64,000 bases of DNA. It comes from Simonsiella muelleri ATCC 29453. Its GTDB lineage: Bacteria > Pseudomonadota > Gammaproteobacteria > Burkholderiales > Neisseriaceae. A program made the position numbers and the translations under genes. Positions 17,863 to 26,522 of this stretch are shown here, in pieces. The notes beneath the pieces were generated by a model. It ran no database searches and was not told the origin of the DNA. It saw nothing but the letters and a program-made list of their open reading frames with translations. Every line of letters starts with the position of its first letter. Positions within the stretch are counted from its first letter, which is position 1. The stretch spans positions 310,001 through 374,000 of the forward strand of contig NZ_CP019448.1 in the NCBI RefSeq assembly GCF_002951835.1, given 5' to 3'.

Positions 17863-19599
17863 TTAAATTTGATTTAATTTTTTTAGCAAATCATCAACTT
17901 TGTCTGGGTCTTCATTGCGAATGATTTTGGCGACATCATTGACCAAATTCACAGTATTGCTTCGGACAATTATGTCTTTTATGGCTAGTAAGTTATTGCT
18001 AGTCATAGAGAATTTCCGTAATCCTAACCCCAATAATAAACGAGTATACACCGCATCACCCGCCATTTCACCGCACACCGACACGCCTTTACCTGCACGA
18101 TTCGCCGTCCGAATAATATGCGATAATAATTTAATAATTGCTGGGTGTGCTGGTTGATACAAATAACTTACCGAATCATCGCTTCTGTCTACTGATAAAG
18201 TGTATTGAATCAAATCATTTGTCCCTATTGAAACAAAATCTATTAATTTCAATAAACTAGAAACCGTTAAAGCCGCAGATGGAATTTCAATCATGCAGCC
18301 CACTTCTATTTTTCCAAACGTTTCACCGCGTTCCGTGAGTTGTTTTTTTGCAGTTTCTAAATGAATCAGACTTTGTTTCAATTCCGACACGCTGGCAATC
18401 ATCGGAAACATCATTTTCACATTACCATGCACTGCCGCCCGTAAAATTGCACGTATTTGGGTACGAAACATCATCGGTTCAGCATGGCACAAACGAATAC
18501 CCGTCAGCCCCAACGCTGGATTTAACGCCGCATTAGGCGTGCCATTATTACCAAACCAACGCGGATTTTTATCCACACCCAAATCTACTGTGCGAATGGT
18601 TAAAGGTTTGCCTTTTAATTTTTTAGCAATATCGCTATATATTTGATATAATTCATCTTCTTCAGGAAGCGTGTCGCGATTCAAATAAGAAAATTCACTG
18701 CGTAACAAACCCACACCGTCTGCACCTATGTTGTGCAGTATTTTGATGTCTTCCGCGCTTTCAATATTCGCCAGTAAGTCAATTTCTTCACCATCTTCGG
18801 TAGTGGTGGCGGTTTTTTTCAATTTTTTCAGTGATTTTTGATGGTCGCGGTAATCTTTCAAACGGCGGCGATATTCCGCCAACACCAATTCATCAGGGTC
18901 AATAATCAGTACACCGCCGATGCCGTCTACAATCACATATTCATTTTCGCTAATCAGTTGCCGTGCGTTGCCCAGTCCGACTACAGATGGAATATTCAGG
19001 CTGCGTCCCAAAATCGCGGTGTGACTGGTTGGTCCTCCCATGTCGGTAACAAAACCCTCAATACGTTGGTCCTTGAAGAATACCGTATCCGCTGGCGACA
19101 AATCGTGTGCAATCAACACAGTATCTTCTAGCAAATTGGTTTCTAAATTGATTTCGGGGCTTTGTCCAGCTAAATTTTTTTGGATTCGCTCAACGACTTG
19201 CAGCATATCTTGTTTACGCTGACGCAAATATTCATCGTCAATTTCATCAAATTGTAAACTCAAATGGTCGGTTTGAATTTTTAACGCCCATTCAGCATTA
19301 ATGGCTTGTTCTTGCAGAATATCAATGGGTTCACGCGACAACGTTACATCGGTCAGTAACATCAAATGCAATGAAATAAATGCCCCCAATTCAGTTGGTG
19401 CATTTTCAGGAATGGCACTGCGAATCTGTTCCAATTGTTTGCGTGTGGATTTAATGGCGGCTTCAAAACGACTGATTTCATTGGGAATTTCATCATCTTT
19501 TAGATGATATTGTGGCACTTGTGAAATGCCGCGTACCACCAAATGAGCGCGTCCAATTGCAATGCCACGTCCAGCAGCATAGCCGTGCAGCACAATCAT
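17863..19599 (-). CDS. ptsI: PTS enzyme I (phosphoenolpyruvate-protein phosphotransferase)
   Basis: 578 residues, normal length. The phosphorylated histidine is in GGPTSHTAILGRSLNIPSVV; the PEP-binding TIM barrel contains GVGLLRSEFSYL and the cysteine motif SVCGEMAGD. Enzyme I takes phosphate from PEP and passes it to HPr. It is the last gene of a minus-strand unit EIIA-HPr-EI, starting 2 bases after ptsH. No sugar permease is seen, so the system is probably regulatory. Confidence 0.94.
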   Translation of the reverse strand: MIVLHGYAAGRGIAIGRAHLVVRGISQVPQYHLKDDEIPNEISRFEAAIKSTRKQLEQIRSAIPENAPTELGAFISLHLMLLTDVTLSREPIDILQEQAINAEWALKIQTDHLSLQFDEIDDEYLRQRKQDMLQVVERIQKNLAGQSPEINLETNLLEDTVLIAHDLSPADTVFFKDQRIEGFVTDMGGPTSHTAILGRSLNIPSVVGLGNARQLISENEYVIVDGIGGVLIIDPDELVLAEYRRRLKDYRDHQKSLKKLKKTATTTEDGEEIDLLANIESAEDIKILHNIGADGVGLLRSEFSYLNRDTLPEEDELYQIYSDIAKKLKGKPLTIRTVDLGVDKNPRWFGNNGTPNAALNPALGLTGIRLCHAEPMMFRTQIRAILRAAVHGNVKMMFPMIASVSELKQSLIHLETAKKQLTERGETFGKIEVGCMIEIPSAALTVSSLLKLIDFVSIGTNDLIQYTLSVDRSDDSVSYLYQPAHPAIIKLLSHIIRTANRAGKGVSVCGEMAGDAVYTRLLLGLGLRKFSMTSNNLLAIKDIIVRSNTVNLVNDVAKIIRNEDPDKVDDLLKKLNQI

Positions 19600-19601
19600 G
19601 A

Positions 19602-19871
19602 TTATTCCCCTTCGCCGAAATAATCGTTTATTAAACTCACTAGGGCTTGCATGGCTGCTATCTCGTCTGTGCCATCGGTTTCTATTGTGATTTCAGTGCC
19701 TTGTGCAGCAGCAAGCATCATCAAACCCATGATGCTTTTGCCATTAACGCGTTTGCCGTTGCGTGATACCCAAATTTCACTTTGAAAAGGAGATGCGGTT
19801 TGAGTAAATTTGCTGGACGCGCGTGCATGTAAACCTAATTTATTGATAATTTTGACTGTTTGAGTTTGCAT
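19602..19871 (-). CDS. ptsH: Phosphocarrier protein HPr
   Basis: 89 residues from the ATG at 19871, preceded by AGGA at good spacing. The phospho-histidine is in LGLHARASSKFTQTA and the regulatory serine in NGKSIMGLMMLAA, the site phosphorylated by HPr kinase in many betaproteobacteria. It lies between the EIIA gene and ptsI and shuttles phosphate from EI to EIIA. Confidence 0.94.
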   Translation of the reverse strand: MQTQTVKIINKLGLHARASSKFTQTASPFQSEIWVSRNGKRVNGKSIMGLMMLAAAQGTEITIETDGTDEIAAMQALVSLINDYFGEGE

Positions 19872-19921
19872 AATGTGCAATCCTATTGAGTAAATGTGAG
19901 CAATATATTTTCAGGCTGCCT

Positions 19922-20317
19922 TTATTCCGTAAATGCCATAATACCTTGAATCCCTGCATCTTTTGCTAATTGCGTGAATTCATTTAAATTTTCTGATTGA
20001 ACCGAATAATTAACCGCTTTAATCAACATCGGTGCATTCAAACCGCTAATCATTGCCGAATCAGACGACTGAATCAATTTCATCGCCGCATTGCAAGGTG
20101 TTGCGCCAAAAATATCGGTTAAAATCAATACGCCATTGCCACGATTCAAACGTGGCAGCATCATTTTGGCACGTGAAATAATGCGTTCGTGGTCGTCCGT
20201 AACTTCCACATTCAAAATGGCAATGTGGTCAAAATTAAATTGTGGGAAGAAATGTTTGGCTAATTGCGTGTAAGCCGCCCCCAAAGTTTCATGCGTAATA
20301 ATCAATAAACCTATCAT
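19922..20317 (-). CDS. PTS EIIA component, mannose family
   Basis: 131 residues. MIGLLIITHETLGAAY carries the active histidine at residue 9, and GNGVLILTDIFGATPCNAAM is the dimer/second-shell motif of mannose-type EIIA. There is no IIB, IIC or IID next to it, so the protein probably relays phosphorylation state to a regulator rather than importing sugar. First gene of the EIIA-ptsH-ptsI unit. Confidence 0.9.
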   Translation of the reverse strand: MIGLLIITHETLGAAYTQLAKHFFPQFNFDHIAILNVEVTDDHERIISRAKMMLPRLNRGNGVLILTDIFGATPCNAAMKLIQSSDSAMISGLNAPMLIKAVNYSVQSENLNEFTQLAKDAGIQGIMAFTE

Positions 20318-20370
20318 GACTATCTCATTTTAATTAATAATATATTATGTTTTCAGGCTGCCTGAAACTT

Positions 20371-20406
20371 AGAACCTGTGTTCATCATCTTACGAACACA
20401 GGTTCT
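20371..20406. repeat. Compact palindrome of the AGAACCTGTGTTC family
   Basis: AGAACCTGTGTTC and GAACACAGGTTCT form a 13-base stem around a 10-base loop. The arms match the ends of the longer element at 38227-38362, so this looks like an internally deleted copy. It touches the proC stop codon and may affect transcript ends. Confidence 0.7.
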
Positions 20407-21200
20407 TATTTTAACATCTGTGCCAATTCCATTGAACGCGCTGCTGCCGCTTGTGCGCCTTGTTGCACACCCGATGCCACGCCGCATTCATCAAATTTGG
20501 TTAATGCTGCAAATGTTGTGCCACCTTTGGATGTAACTTTCTGTTGTAAAACTGCAAAATCTTCACCAGATTGCGCCGCCAATGTTACCGCTCCACGAAA
20601 CGTCTGCAATGCCAATTCATGTGCTTGCTTGTCTGTAAAACCAAAATCTGTTGCTGCTTGTTTGAGTGCATTCATCAAATAAAATGCATACGCTGACCCA
20701 CTACCCGAAATTGCGGTAATGGCATGCATCATATTTTCATTTTCCACCCAAATGGTTACGCCACATGCGGACATGATTTTTTCCGCTACAACCTTGTCAG
20801 CATCGCTTGCGCCAGTCGCTGCAAACAATCCTGATATTCCCAAACCCACCGCGCAAGGTGTATTGGGCATCACACGAATAATCCGATTGCTGTTCAGCCA
20901 ATGAGATAAAGTCGCCACTTCAAGTCCCGCCGCCAATGACAAAATTAACGCGCCATGCGTTTGTACATCGGTTAATGCGTTGCGCATATCTTGTGGTTTG
21001 ACAGCTAAAATCACGACATCATTTGCGTTAATATTTTCAGGCAGCCTGAAAGCGGTTTGTACGGCAAATTTTTGTTCTAAAATCTGATTTTTATCTGCAC
21101 TTCGGTTGGCGACAATGATGTTATCATCAGATGACTGGGCGCGTAATCCAGCGATAATTGCGCTTGCCATGTTGCCGCCACCTAAAAAATAAATTGCCAT
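20406..21200 (-). CDS. proC: Pyrroline-5-carboxylate reductase
   Basis: 264 residues. The Rossmann motif FLGGGNMASAIIAGL opens the protein; RVMPNTPCAVGLGISGL and the C-terminal AISGSGSAYAFYLM are ProC signatures. Last step of proline synthesis, reducing pyrroline-5-carboxylate with NADPH. A DUS is translated as FRLPENIN near residue 52. Its stop codon overlaps the palindromic repeat. Confidence 0.94.
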   Translation of the reverse strand: MAIYFLGGGNMASAIIAGLRAQSSDDNIIVANRSADKNQILEQKFAVQTAFRLPENINANDVVILAVKPQDMRNALTDVQTHGALILSLAAGLEVATLSHWLNSNRIIRVMPNTPCAVGLGISGLFAATGASDADKVVAEKIMSACGVTIWVENENMMHAITAISGSGSAYAFYLMNALKQAATDFGFTDKQAHELALQTFRGAVTLAAQSGEDFAVLQQKVTSKGGTTFAALTKFDECGVASGVQQGAQAAAARSMELAQMLK

Positions 21201-21252
21201 TTTTGTTAATCCTTGTTAATAATATTGACTGATTCTAACACAGGAAAAAACA

Positions 21253-22617
21253 ATGTCTACCAGTAACAAAAAATTAGCCGTTCTGATTGATGCTGACAAT
21301 GCGCCAGCCGATATTATTGACGAAATGTTGGAAGAAATCGCCAAATATGGCGTTGCCAGCGTAAAACGAATTTATGGCGATTGGAGTCATGGCTTGAGTA
21401 AATGGAAAGCCACGCTGCTGCCTCATGCCATTATCCCTGTGCAGCAATTTGCCTACACCAAAGGTAAGAACGCCACTGATATGGCATTGGTGATTGATGC
21501 GATGGATTTGTTGTATAGTGGTAATTTTGATGGCTTTTGCATTGTGTCCAGCGACAGCGATTTTACGCGCTTGGCATCGCGTTTGCGAGAAAGTGGTTTG
21601 ACGGTTTATGGTTTTGGCGAGAAAAAAACGCCTGAATCATTTCGCCGTGCGTGTGATAAATTTGTGTATGTGGAAATTTTCCGTCCTGAGAAAAATTTGC
21701 CTAAACAAAAAAATGCACCCAATCAAAATAATAAATCAAATAATAATCAAGAGCTTATAAATTTAATCAAACGTGCTGTCAAAGAAACAGCTGACGATTT
21801 GGGTTGGGCGAATTTGGCTCCGATTGGCAGCTATATTAATAAAGTAAATCCTGATTTTGATTCGCGTTTGTATGGATTTAGCAAATTGTCGGATTTGATT
21901 AAGTCATTGGATTTATTTGAACATCGTACCGATAATAATCAGCTACAAGTCCGCCGCCTTAACAAAAATGAAACACAACGTGTGCTAACTGATGAGTCGC
22001 CCAAACAATCCCATTTTGAATCTTCAAGCAGCCAAAAAGATTCAAATAACGTGCAATCATCTGAAAATTCAGAAAAAAATACTTCAGGCAGCCTGAAAAA
22101 GAAATCCGCAAAAAACAAGCCCAATCATGCGCCACAAAGCTCAAATTCCGAATCTTCAGGCAGCCTGAAAGATTCAAATAATGTACAATCTTTTGAAAAT
22201 TCAGAAAAAAATACTTCAGGTAGCCTGAAAAGGAAATCTGCAAAAAATCATCCCAATAATGTACCACAAAACTCAAATTCCGAATCTTCAGGCAGCCTGA
22301 AAGATTCAAATAACGTGCAATCATCTGAAAACCCTGAAAAAAACACTTCAGGCAGCCTGAAGAATAATAAGCCGAATTTCAGCAAAATCATTCCGATTGT
22401 GCAAAATGCCATTGATGCCTGTGCCGACCCGAAAGGTTGGGCGCGGTTGGGCGAAGTGCTGAAATATTTGGAGTTGCACATTCAAGCAACGCAATATGGT
22501 TTTGATAATACACGCGAATTAATTCACTCAATTTATGATGATTGGTTAGAAATCAAAAAATTAGGACGTGGTGAACGAATCCGTATTAATAAGCGATTTA
22601 TTTCTAAAAATGAATAA
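21253..22617 (+). CDS. NYN-domain ribonuclease-like protein with two LOTUS (OST-HTH) domains
   Basis: 454 residues. The NYN domain (about 1-150) has KLAVLIDADNAPADI, ATDMALVIDAMDLL and FCIVSSDSDFTRLASRL, the acidic residues of PIN-like RNases. A first LOTUS/OST-HTH domain spans about 170-240 (LIKRAVKETADDLGWANLAP) and a second about 375-450 (VQNAIDACADPKGWARLGEV). Between them lies a polar linker made of a 44-residue tandem repeat carrying DUS-encoded SGSLK. This architecture suggests an RNA-binding nuclease; eukaryotic relatives such as MARF1 act on RNA. Divergent from proC and overlapping the next gene by 8 bases. Confidence 0.85.
   Translation: MSTSNKKLAVLIDADNAPADIIDEMLEEIAKYGVASVKRIYGDWSHGLSKWKATLLPHAIIPVQQFAYTKGKNATDMALVIDAMDLLYSGNFDGFCIVSSDSDFTRLASRLRESGLTVYGFGEKKTPESFRRACDKFVYVEIFRPEKNLPKQKNAPNQNNKSNNNQELINLIKRAVKETADDLGWANLAPIGSYINKVNPDFDSRLYGFSKLSDLIKSLDLFEHRTDNNQLQVRRLNKNETQRVLTDESPKQSHFESSSSQKDSNNVQSSENSEKNTSGSLKKKSAKNKPNHAPQSSNSESSGSLKDSNNVQSFENSEKNTSGSLKRKSAKNHPNNVPQNSNSESSGSLKDSNNVQSSENPEKNTSGSLKNNKPNFSKIIPIVQNAIDACADPKGWARLGEVLKYLELHIQATQYGFDNTRELIHSIYDDWLEIKKLGRGERIRINKRFISKNE
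22039..22362 (+). repeat. 132-bp coding tandem repeat with embedded DUS, about 2.5 copies
   Basis: Units begin at 22039, 22171 and 22303, each opening GATTCAAATAAYGTRCAATC. Each full unit has two DUS copies in the orientation TCAGGCAGCCTGAA (one at about 22217 is TCAGGTAGCCTGAA), giving five DUS or near-DUS in under 300 bases. The unit length is a multiple of three, so copy-number change keeps the frame. It encodes the linker between the LOTUS domains. Confidence 0.9.
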
Positions 22618-23485
22618 AATTAACTTATTTTTAGTCAAAAGAATTCAATTTTTGGCAATGATTTCTTTATTTGCTTTGATTTTGGGGCAAGTATTGGGGC
22701 AATGGTGGTGGTTTGCTGAATTATTCAGTCATTTTGTGCTGTGGTACGCTGTTATTTTTGTTTTGGCAACCATTTGGGCGCAATCATGGCGAAAGCGTTT
22801 GATTTGGGGACTGTGCGCATTGGGGTTGATGATTTGGCTGTGGTTACCTTGGCAAATTGCCGTCAGCAAAATTAATCAATATAACTTATTGTGGTACAAC
22901 GTGAATTTGGATAATCCCAATCCCGAAGCCGAAACCACGCAAATTTTACAAGCCAAACCCGATGTATTGGCATTAGCGGAAATTGATTTGAATGATGCGC
23001 GTTGGCAAGATTTGCAAACGCATTATCCGCATGGCTGCATCCATCAGGAAGACAGCCCCTTTGCATTGGCGGTGTGGGCGCGTGAGCCTTTACGTGATTG
23101 TCGTGTGAATTTTGTTGATGGTGTGGCGTGGATTCGCGCCGAATTAGCAGATAATACAGCCATTTATGCGCTGCATCCGCCACCGCCTATTTCTGGTAAT
23201 TTGGCAAGCCTTCGTCAAAATTATCTTATTGAATTAGCAAAGAAAATTAGCAAAGAACCTAAAAATGTGGTGGTCGTGGGTGATTTGAACGCGACACCCT
23301 TTTCGCCTGTTTTTCGCCAATTTGTTTCAGATGCCAATGTTGTGAGCCAAATGCCTAATTATATGCCGACTTGGCGATTATTTGGTTTGCATATTGACCA
23401 TGTTTTAACGCGAAATGTGTTGGCGCAGACGTATGCGTTACAGTGGGGTGATTCTGACCATAGAGCAATCATGGCGACTTGGTAG
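22610..23485 (+). CDS. Endonuclease/exonuclease/phosphatase (EEP) family membrane protein
   Basis: 291 residues from the ATG at 22610, which overlaps the stop of the NYN gene. Three N-terminal transmembrane helices (about 10-85, tryptophan-rich) anchor a catalytic domain with WYNVNLDNPNP, ALAEIDL (the catalytic glutamate), VVGDLNATPFSPVF, LHIDHVL and SDHRAIM, the EEP metal and histidine motifs. The domain probably faces the periplasm. Substrate unknown: nucleic acid, phospholipid or another phosphodiester are possible. Confidence 0.82.
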   Translation: MNKINLFLVKRIQFLAMISLFALILGQVLGQWWWFAELFSHFVLWYAVIFVLATIWAQSWRKRLIWGLCALGLMIWLWLPWQIAVSKINQYNLLWYNVNLDNPNPEAETTQILQAKPDVLALAEIDLNDARWQDLQTHYPHGCIHQEDSPFALAVWAREPLRDCRVNFVDGVAWIRAELADNTAIYALHPPPPISGNLASLRQNYLIELAKKISKEPKNVVVVGDLNATPFSPVFRQFVSDANVVSQMPNYMPTWRLFGLHIDHVLTRNVLAQTYALQWGDSDHRAIMATW

Positions 23486-23492
23486 TTTTCAG

Positions 23493-23552
23493 GTTAAAAC
23501 CTTTGCAAATCCAAAACAAGTTATTGTTTTGGGGTATTGCAAAGGTTTTAAC
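23493..23552. terminator. Long hairpin between convergent genes, built from an ACCTTTGCAA repeat
   Basis: GTTAAAACCTTTGCAA at 23493-23508 pairs with TTGCAAAGGTTTTAAC at 23537-23552; an inner CCAAAACAA/TTGTTTTGG arm extends the stem. It is placed between the EEP gene and gyrB and can end transcripts from both. The arms resemble the ends of the element at 33913-34022. Confidence 0.75.
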
Positions 23553-23572
23553 TTATTGATTAGCAAAAATAT

Positions 23573-26011
23573 TTACGCATCAATATTTTGTGCAATCAAA
23601 GCGTTGTTTTCAATGAAAGCGCGTCGTGGTTCAACTTCATCGCCCATTAGCGTAACAAACGTTTTGTCTGCCGCAATGGCATCTTCAATGCGAACTTTCA
23701 GTAAACGGCGAACATCTGGATTCATGGTGGTTTCCCAAAGTTGTTCAGGATTCATCTCACCTAAACCTTTATATCGTTGAATCATCATGCCTTTTTGTGC
23801 GCCAGCCAGCAAAATATCCAAGGCTTCTTCAAATGATTTCACAGTTTGTGCATCACCATCGCCTTTGAATAATTCTGCACCTGCTGCGTCCAACAAACCT
23901 CGTTGTTGTTCGGCGGTTTTCAGCAAAATTTGGTAGGCTTTGCTATCCACAAATTTTTGGTCAAGGTAGGAAATCATCACGTTACCATGCAATTGGCGCG
24001 TCATTTTAATGAAATGATTGTCATCATTTCCTGCCACGTATTCCAACGCGATTTCTTGATTTTTCAGGCTGCCTGAAAGCATTTCAATGGCGCGTTTGGT
24101 TGAGTTTTCATTTGATAAATCAATTGCATCAACATCAATTAAAGCACGCAACACATCAGCATCCATCACGCGACTTTCTTCAGCAATCGTGTTACGCGCA
24201 CGCAAAAACTGTTTCGCCACTTTCGTCAATTCCGCACCTTCTAAAACACGGCTGCCTGAAACCAAACGTGCTTTGTCCACTGCCAAACCGAGCAAAAATT
24301 CATCTTTTTCCTGTTCATCTTTCAAATAACGCTCGGTTTTACCATGTTTGGCTTTATAAAGAGGCGGTTGCGCGATATAAACGTAGCCACGCTCCAGCAA
24401 TTCAGGCATTTGGCGATAGAAAAAGGTCAATAACAACGTGCGAATATGTGCGCCGTCCACATCCGCATCGGTCATAATAATCACGCGATGATAACGCAAT
24501 TTTTCCAAATTAATTTTTGGGGTATTGCTGTCATCATCGGTTTTTTTGCCAAAACTGATACCCAAGGCAGCGAACAGCGCAGAAATTTCCTGATTATCCA
24601 AAACCTTGTCAAAACGCGCACGTTCTACATTCAAAATTTTGCCTTTGAGTGGCAAAATCGCTTGGAATTTTCGGTCTCGCCCCTGCTTCGCTGAACCACC
24701 CGCAGAATCACCCTCCACAAGATACAATTCTGATAATGCTGGATCTTTTTCTTGGCAGTCCGCGAGTTTTCCTGGTAAATTCAAACCTTCAAACACGTTT
24801 TTGCGTTGAATATTTTCACGTGCTTTTCGTGCTGCTTCACGCGCTGTGGCTGCCAAAATAATTTTATCGGTAATGATTTTGGCGATTTTCGGATTTTCTT
24901 CTAAGAAATTTTTCAAGTGTTCATTCAATACTTCACTAATCACGGGCGCAATTTCACTGGAAACCAGTTTATCTTTGGTTTGTGATGAAAATTTTGGATC
25001 AGGTAGTTTAACCGACAAAATGCAGGTCAAACCTTCGCGCATATCATCACCGCTCACATCTAATTTATTATTTTTAGATGATTTTTTAATAATTTCATTG
25101 GCTTCAATATATTGATTAATGGTACGCGTCATCACTTGACGCAAAGCCGTCAAATGTGTACCGCCATCGCGTTGCGGAATATTGTTCGTGAAACATTGCA
25201 CCGATTCTTGATAGCTGTCGTTCCACTGCATGGCGCACTCTACGGTCATGCCGTCTTTTTCGCCCAAAGCATAGAAAATCTTATCGTGCAATGGTTTTTT
25301 ACTGCCACGAGTATATTCTACGAAACCTGTTACGCCACCTGATTCAGCAAAATTTTCGTATTTTCCATCGCGTTTATCAAATAATTCAATTTTTACGCCA
25401 TTGTTTAAAAATGACAATTCACGAATGCGTTTGGCAAGCGTTTCAAATTTGTATTGCACCGTGCCAAATGTTTCTTCACTCGCTAAAAATTGCACGCGCG
25501 TGCCATGTTTATTCGGATCGCATTCGCCCACGACTTTTAATGGTTCAACTGTTTCGCCACGTTTAAATGCCACAAAATGTTCTTTGCCCTCGCGCCAAAT
25601 CGTCAAACGCAACCAATCCGACAACGCATTGACAACAGACACACCCACGCCATGTAAACCCCCCGACACCTTGTAGCTATTATTATCAAACTTGCCACCC
25701 GCGTGCAAAATCGTCATGATGACTTCAGCGGCGGAACGTCCTTCTTTTGGGTGAATGCCTGTAGGAATACCGCGCCCGTTGTCTTCAATGGTGATGGACT
25801 CGTCTGCATTAATGGCAACGGTAATATTATCGCAATGCCCTGCTAGGGCTTCGTCAATCGCGTTGTCCAGCACTTCAAATACCATGTGATGCAAGCCTGA
25901 GCCGTCTTGCGTGTCGCCGATGTACATACCTGGACGTTTGCGAACCGCTTCCAAACCTTCTAATACTTGAATGCTGTCTGCGCCGTATTCTTGTTGAATT
26001 TGTTCTGTCAT
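23573..26011 (-). CDS. gyrB: DNA gyrase subunit B
   Basis: 812 residues. GHKL ATPase motifs EVLDNAIDEALAG, DNGRGIPTG and GLHGVGVSVVNALS; transducer region; TOPRIM domain with LVEGDSAGGSAKQGRDRKFQ and DADVDGAHIRTLLLTFF; closing RYKGLGEMNPEQLWETTM. It is the ATP-driven half of gyrase, which introduces negative supercoils. Close to the E. coli length. A DUS is translated as LSGSLKNQ at about residue 645. Single gene, minus strand. Confidence 0.97.
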   Translation of the reverse strand: MTEQIQQEYGADSIQVLEGLEAVRKRPGMYIGDTQDGSGLHHMVFEVLDNAIDEALAGHCDNITVAINADESITIEDNGRGIPTGIHPKEGRSAAEVIMTILHAGGKFDNNSYKVSGGLHGVGVSVVNALSDWLRLTIWREGKEHFVAFKRGETVEPLKVVGECDPNKHGTRVQFLASEETFGTVQYKFETLAKRIRELSFLNNGVKIELFDKRDGKYENFAESGGVTGFVEYTRGSKKPLHDKIFYALGEKDGMTVECAMQWNDSYQESVQCFTNNIPQRDGGTHLTALRQVMTRTINQYIEANEIIKKSSKNNKLDVSGDDMREGLTCILSVKLPDPKFSSQTKDKLVSSEIAPVISEVLNEHLKNFLEENPKIAKIITDKIILAATAREAARKARENIQRKNVFEGLNLPGKLADCQEKDPALSELYLVEGDSAGGSAKQGRDRKFQAILPLKGKILNVERARFDKVLDNQEISALFAALGISFGKKTDDDSNTPKINLEKLRYHRVIIMTDADVDGAHIRTLLLTFFYRQMPELLERGYVYIAQPPLYKAKHGKTERYLKDEQEKDEFLLGLAVDKARLVSGSRVLEGAELTKVAKQFLRARNTIAEESRVMDADVLRALIDVDAIDLSNENSTKRAIEMLSGSLKNQEIALEYVAGNDDNHFIKMTRQLHGNVMISYLDQKFVDSKAYQILLKTAEQQRGLLDAAGAELFKGDGDAQTVKSFEEALDILLAGAQKGMMIQRYKGLGEMNPEQLWETTMNPDVRRLLKVRIEDAIAADKTFVTLMGDEVEPRRAFIENNALIAQNIDA

Positions 26012-26292
26012 ATTGATTACTTTTTTGATTAAAATGAAATTCTTTGATTTCAGGCTGCCTGAAAAATAAGGTGAAATTATACCCGAAAACGCATTTTTCT
26101 GCTTGATTATGCGGTTTTCAGGCTGCCTGAAAAGACAAAAAGACTCGCATACTTACAAAGTATGTTTTGTTTCTAACGAAGCTCACGCCAAACACCAGAC
26201 GAAATCTGTGCAAAAGAAAAGCGCATCGCGAAGCAATATGTCCTAAAGATTAGAGTTTTACAAAGGTTTCACTTTTCGTTGATTGATAAGTG

Positions 26293-26333
26293 AGAATCTG
26301 TATTCACAGCCAAGCGCGATGAATACAGGTTCT
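26293..26333. repeat. Inverted repeat of the AGAACCTGTGTTC family
   Basis: AGAATCTGTATTC (26293-26305) and GAATACAGGTTCT (26321-26333) pair around 15 bases. The arms match the same family as the elements at 20371, 36562 and 38227. Confidence 0.65.
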
Positions 26334-26352
26334 GAATAAAAAGTATACTGAC

Positions 26353-26382
26353 TTGCATAATACACTGGATTTTTTGTATAAT
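26353..26382 (+). promoter_or_regulatory. Probable rpsB promoter
   Basis: TTGCAT at 26353-26358 and a perfect TATAAT at 26377-26382, spaced by 18 bases. Predicted leader of about 130 bases to the rpsB ATG at 26523. Confidence 0.7.
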
Positions 26383-26522
26383 GGATGAGTTCGCCTTGTG
26401 TGGACGTTTTTTATTTTACGCAGAGCATATTTCGCATTAAGGGTGCTTTTTTCAGGTTGCCTGAGAAAGGTTCTTGCAGAAATATGTATGCTTTTTAACC
26501 CTTATATTTTTTAGGAAACTCA

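Larger units (their letters stand above)
26012..26522. other. Intergenic region between gyrB and rpsB
   Basis: 511 bases between divergent genes. It holds two DUS (about 26049-26064 and 26116-26131), an AGAATCTGTATTC/GAATACAGGTTCT inverted repeat at 26293-26333, a fragment TTTACAAAGGTTTC near 26259 related to the ACCTTTGCAA family, the rpsB promoter at 26353-26382, and a leader of about 130 bases with a degenerate DUS. In enterobacteria the rpsB leader is autoregulated by S2; whether that holds here is not visible. Confidence 0.5.

Noticed and set aside
21939..22324. Minus-strand ORF of 121 codons with repeated SGCLK opposite the NYN gene
   Set aside because: It is the reverse reading of the DUS repeat; the plus-strand frame is the conserved one.
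22039..22362. Regular repeats that might be a CRISPR array
   Set aside because: The repeats are continuous 132-bp coding units in one open frame, without unique spacers.
24087..25676. Plus-strand ORFs of 60-125 codons opposite gyrB
   Set aside because: They are antisense shadows of a strongly conserved gene, with no ribosome sites or family features.
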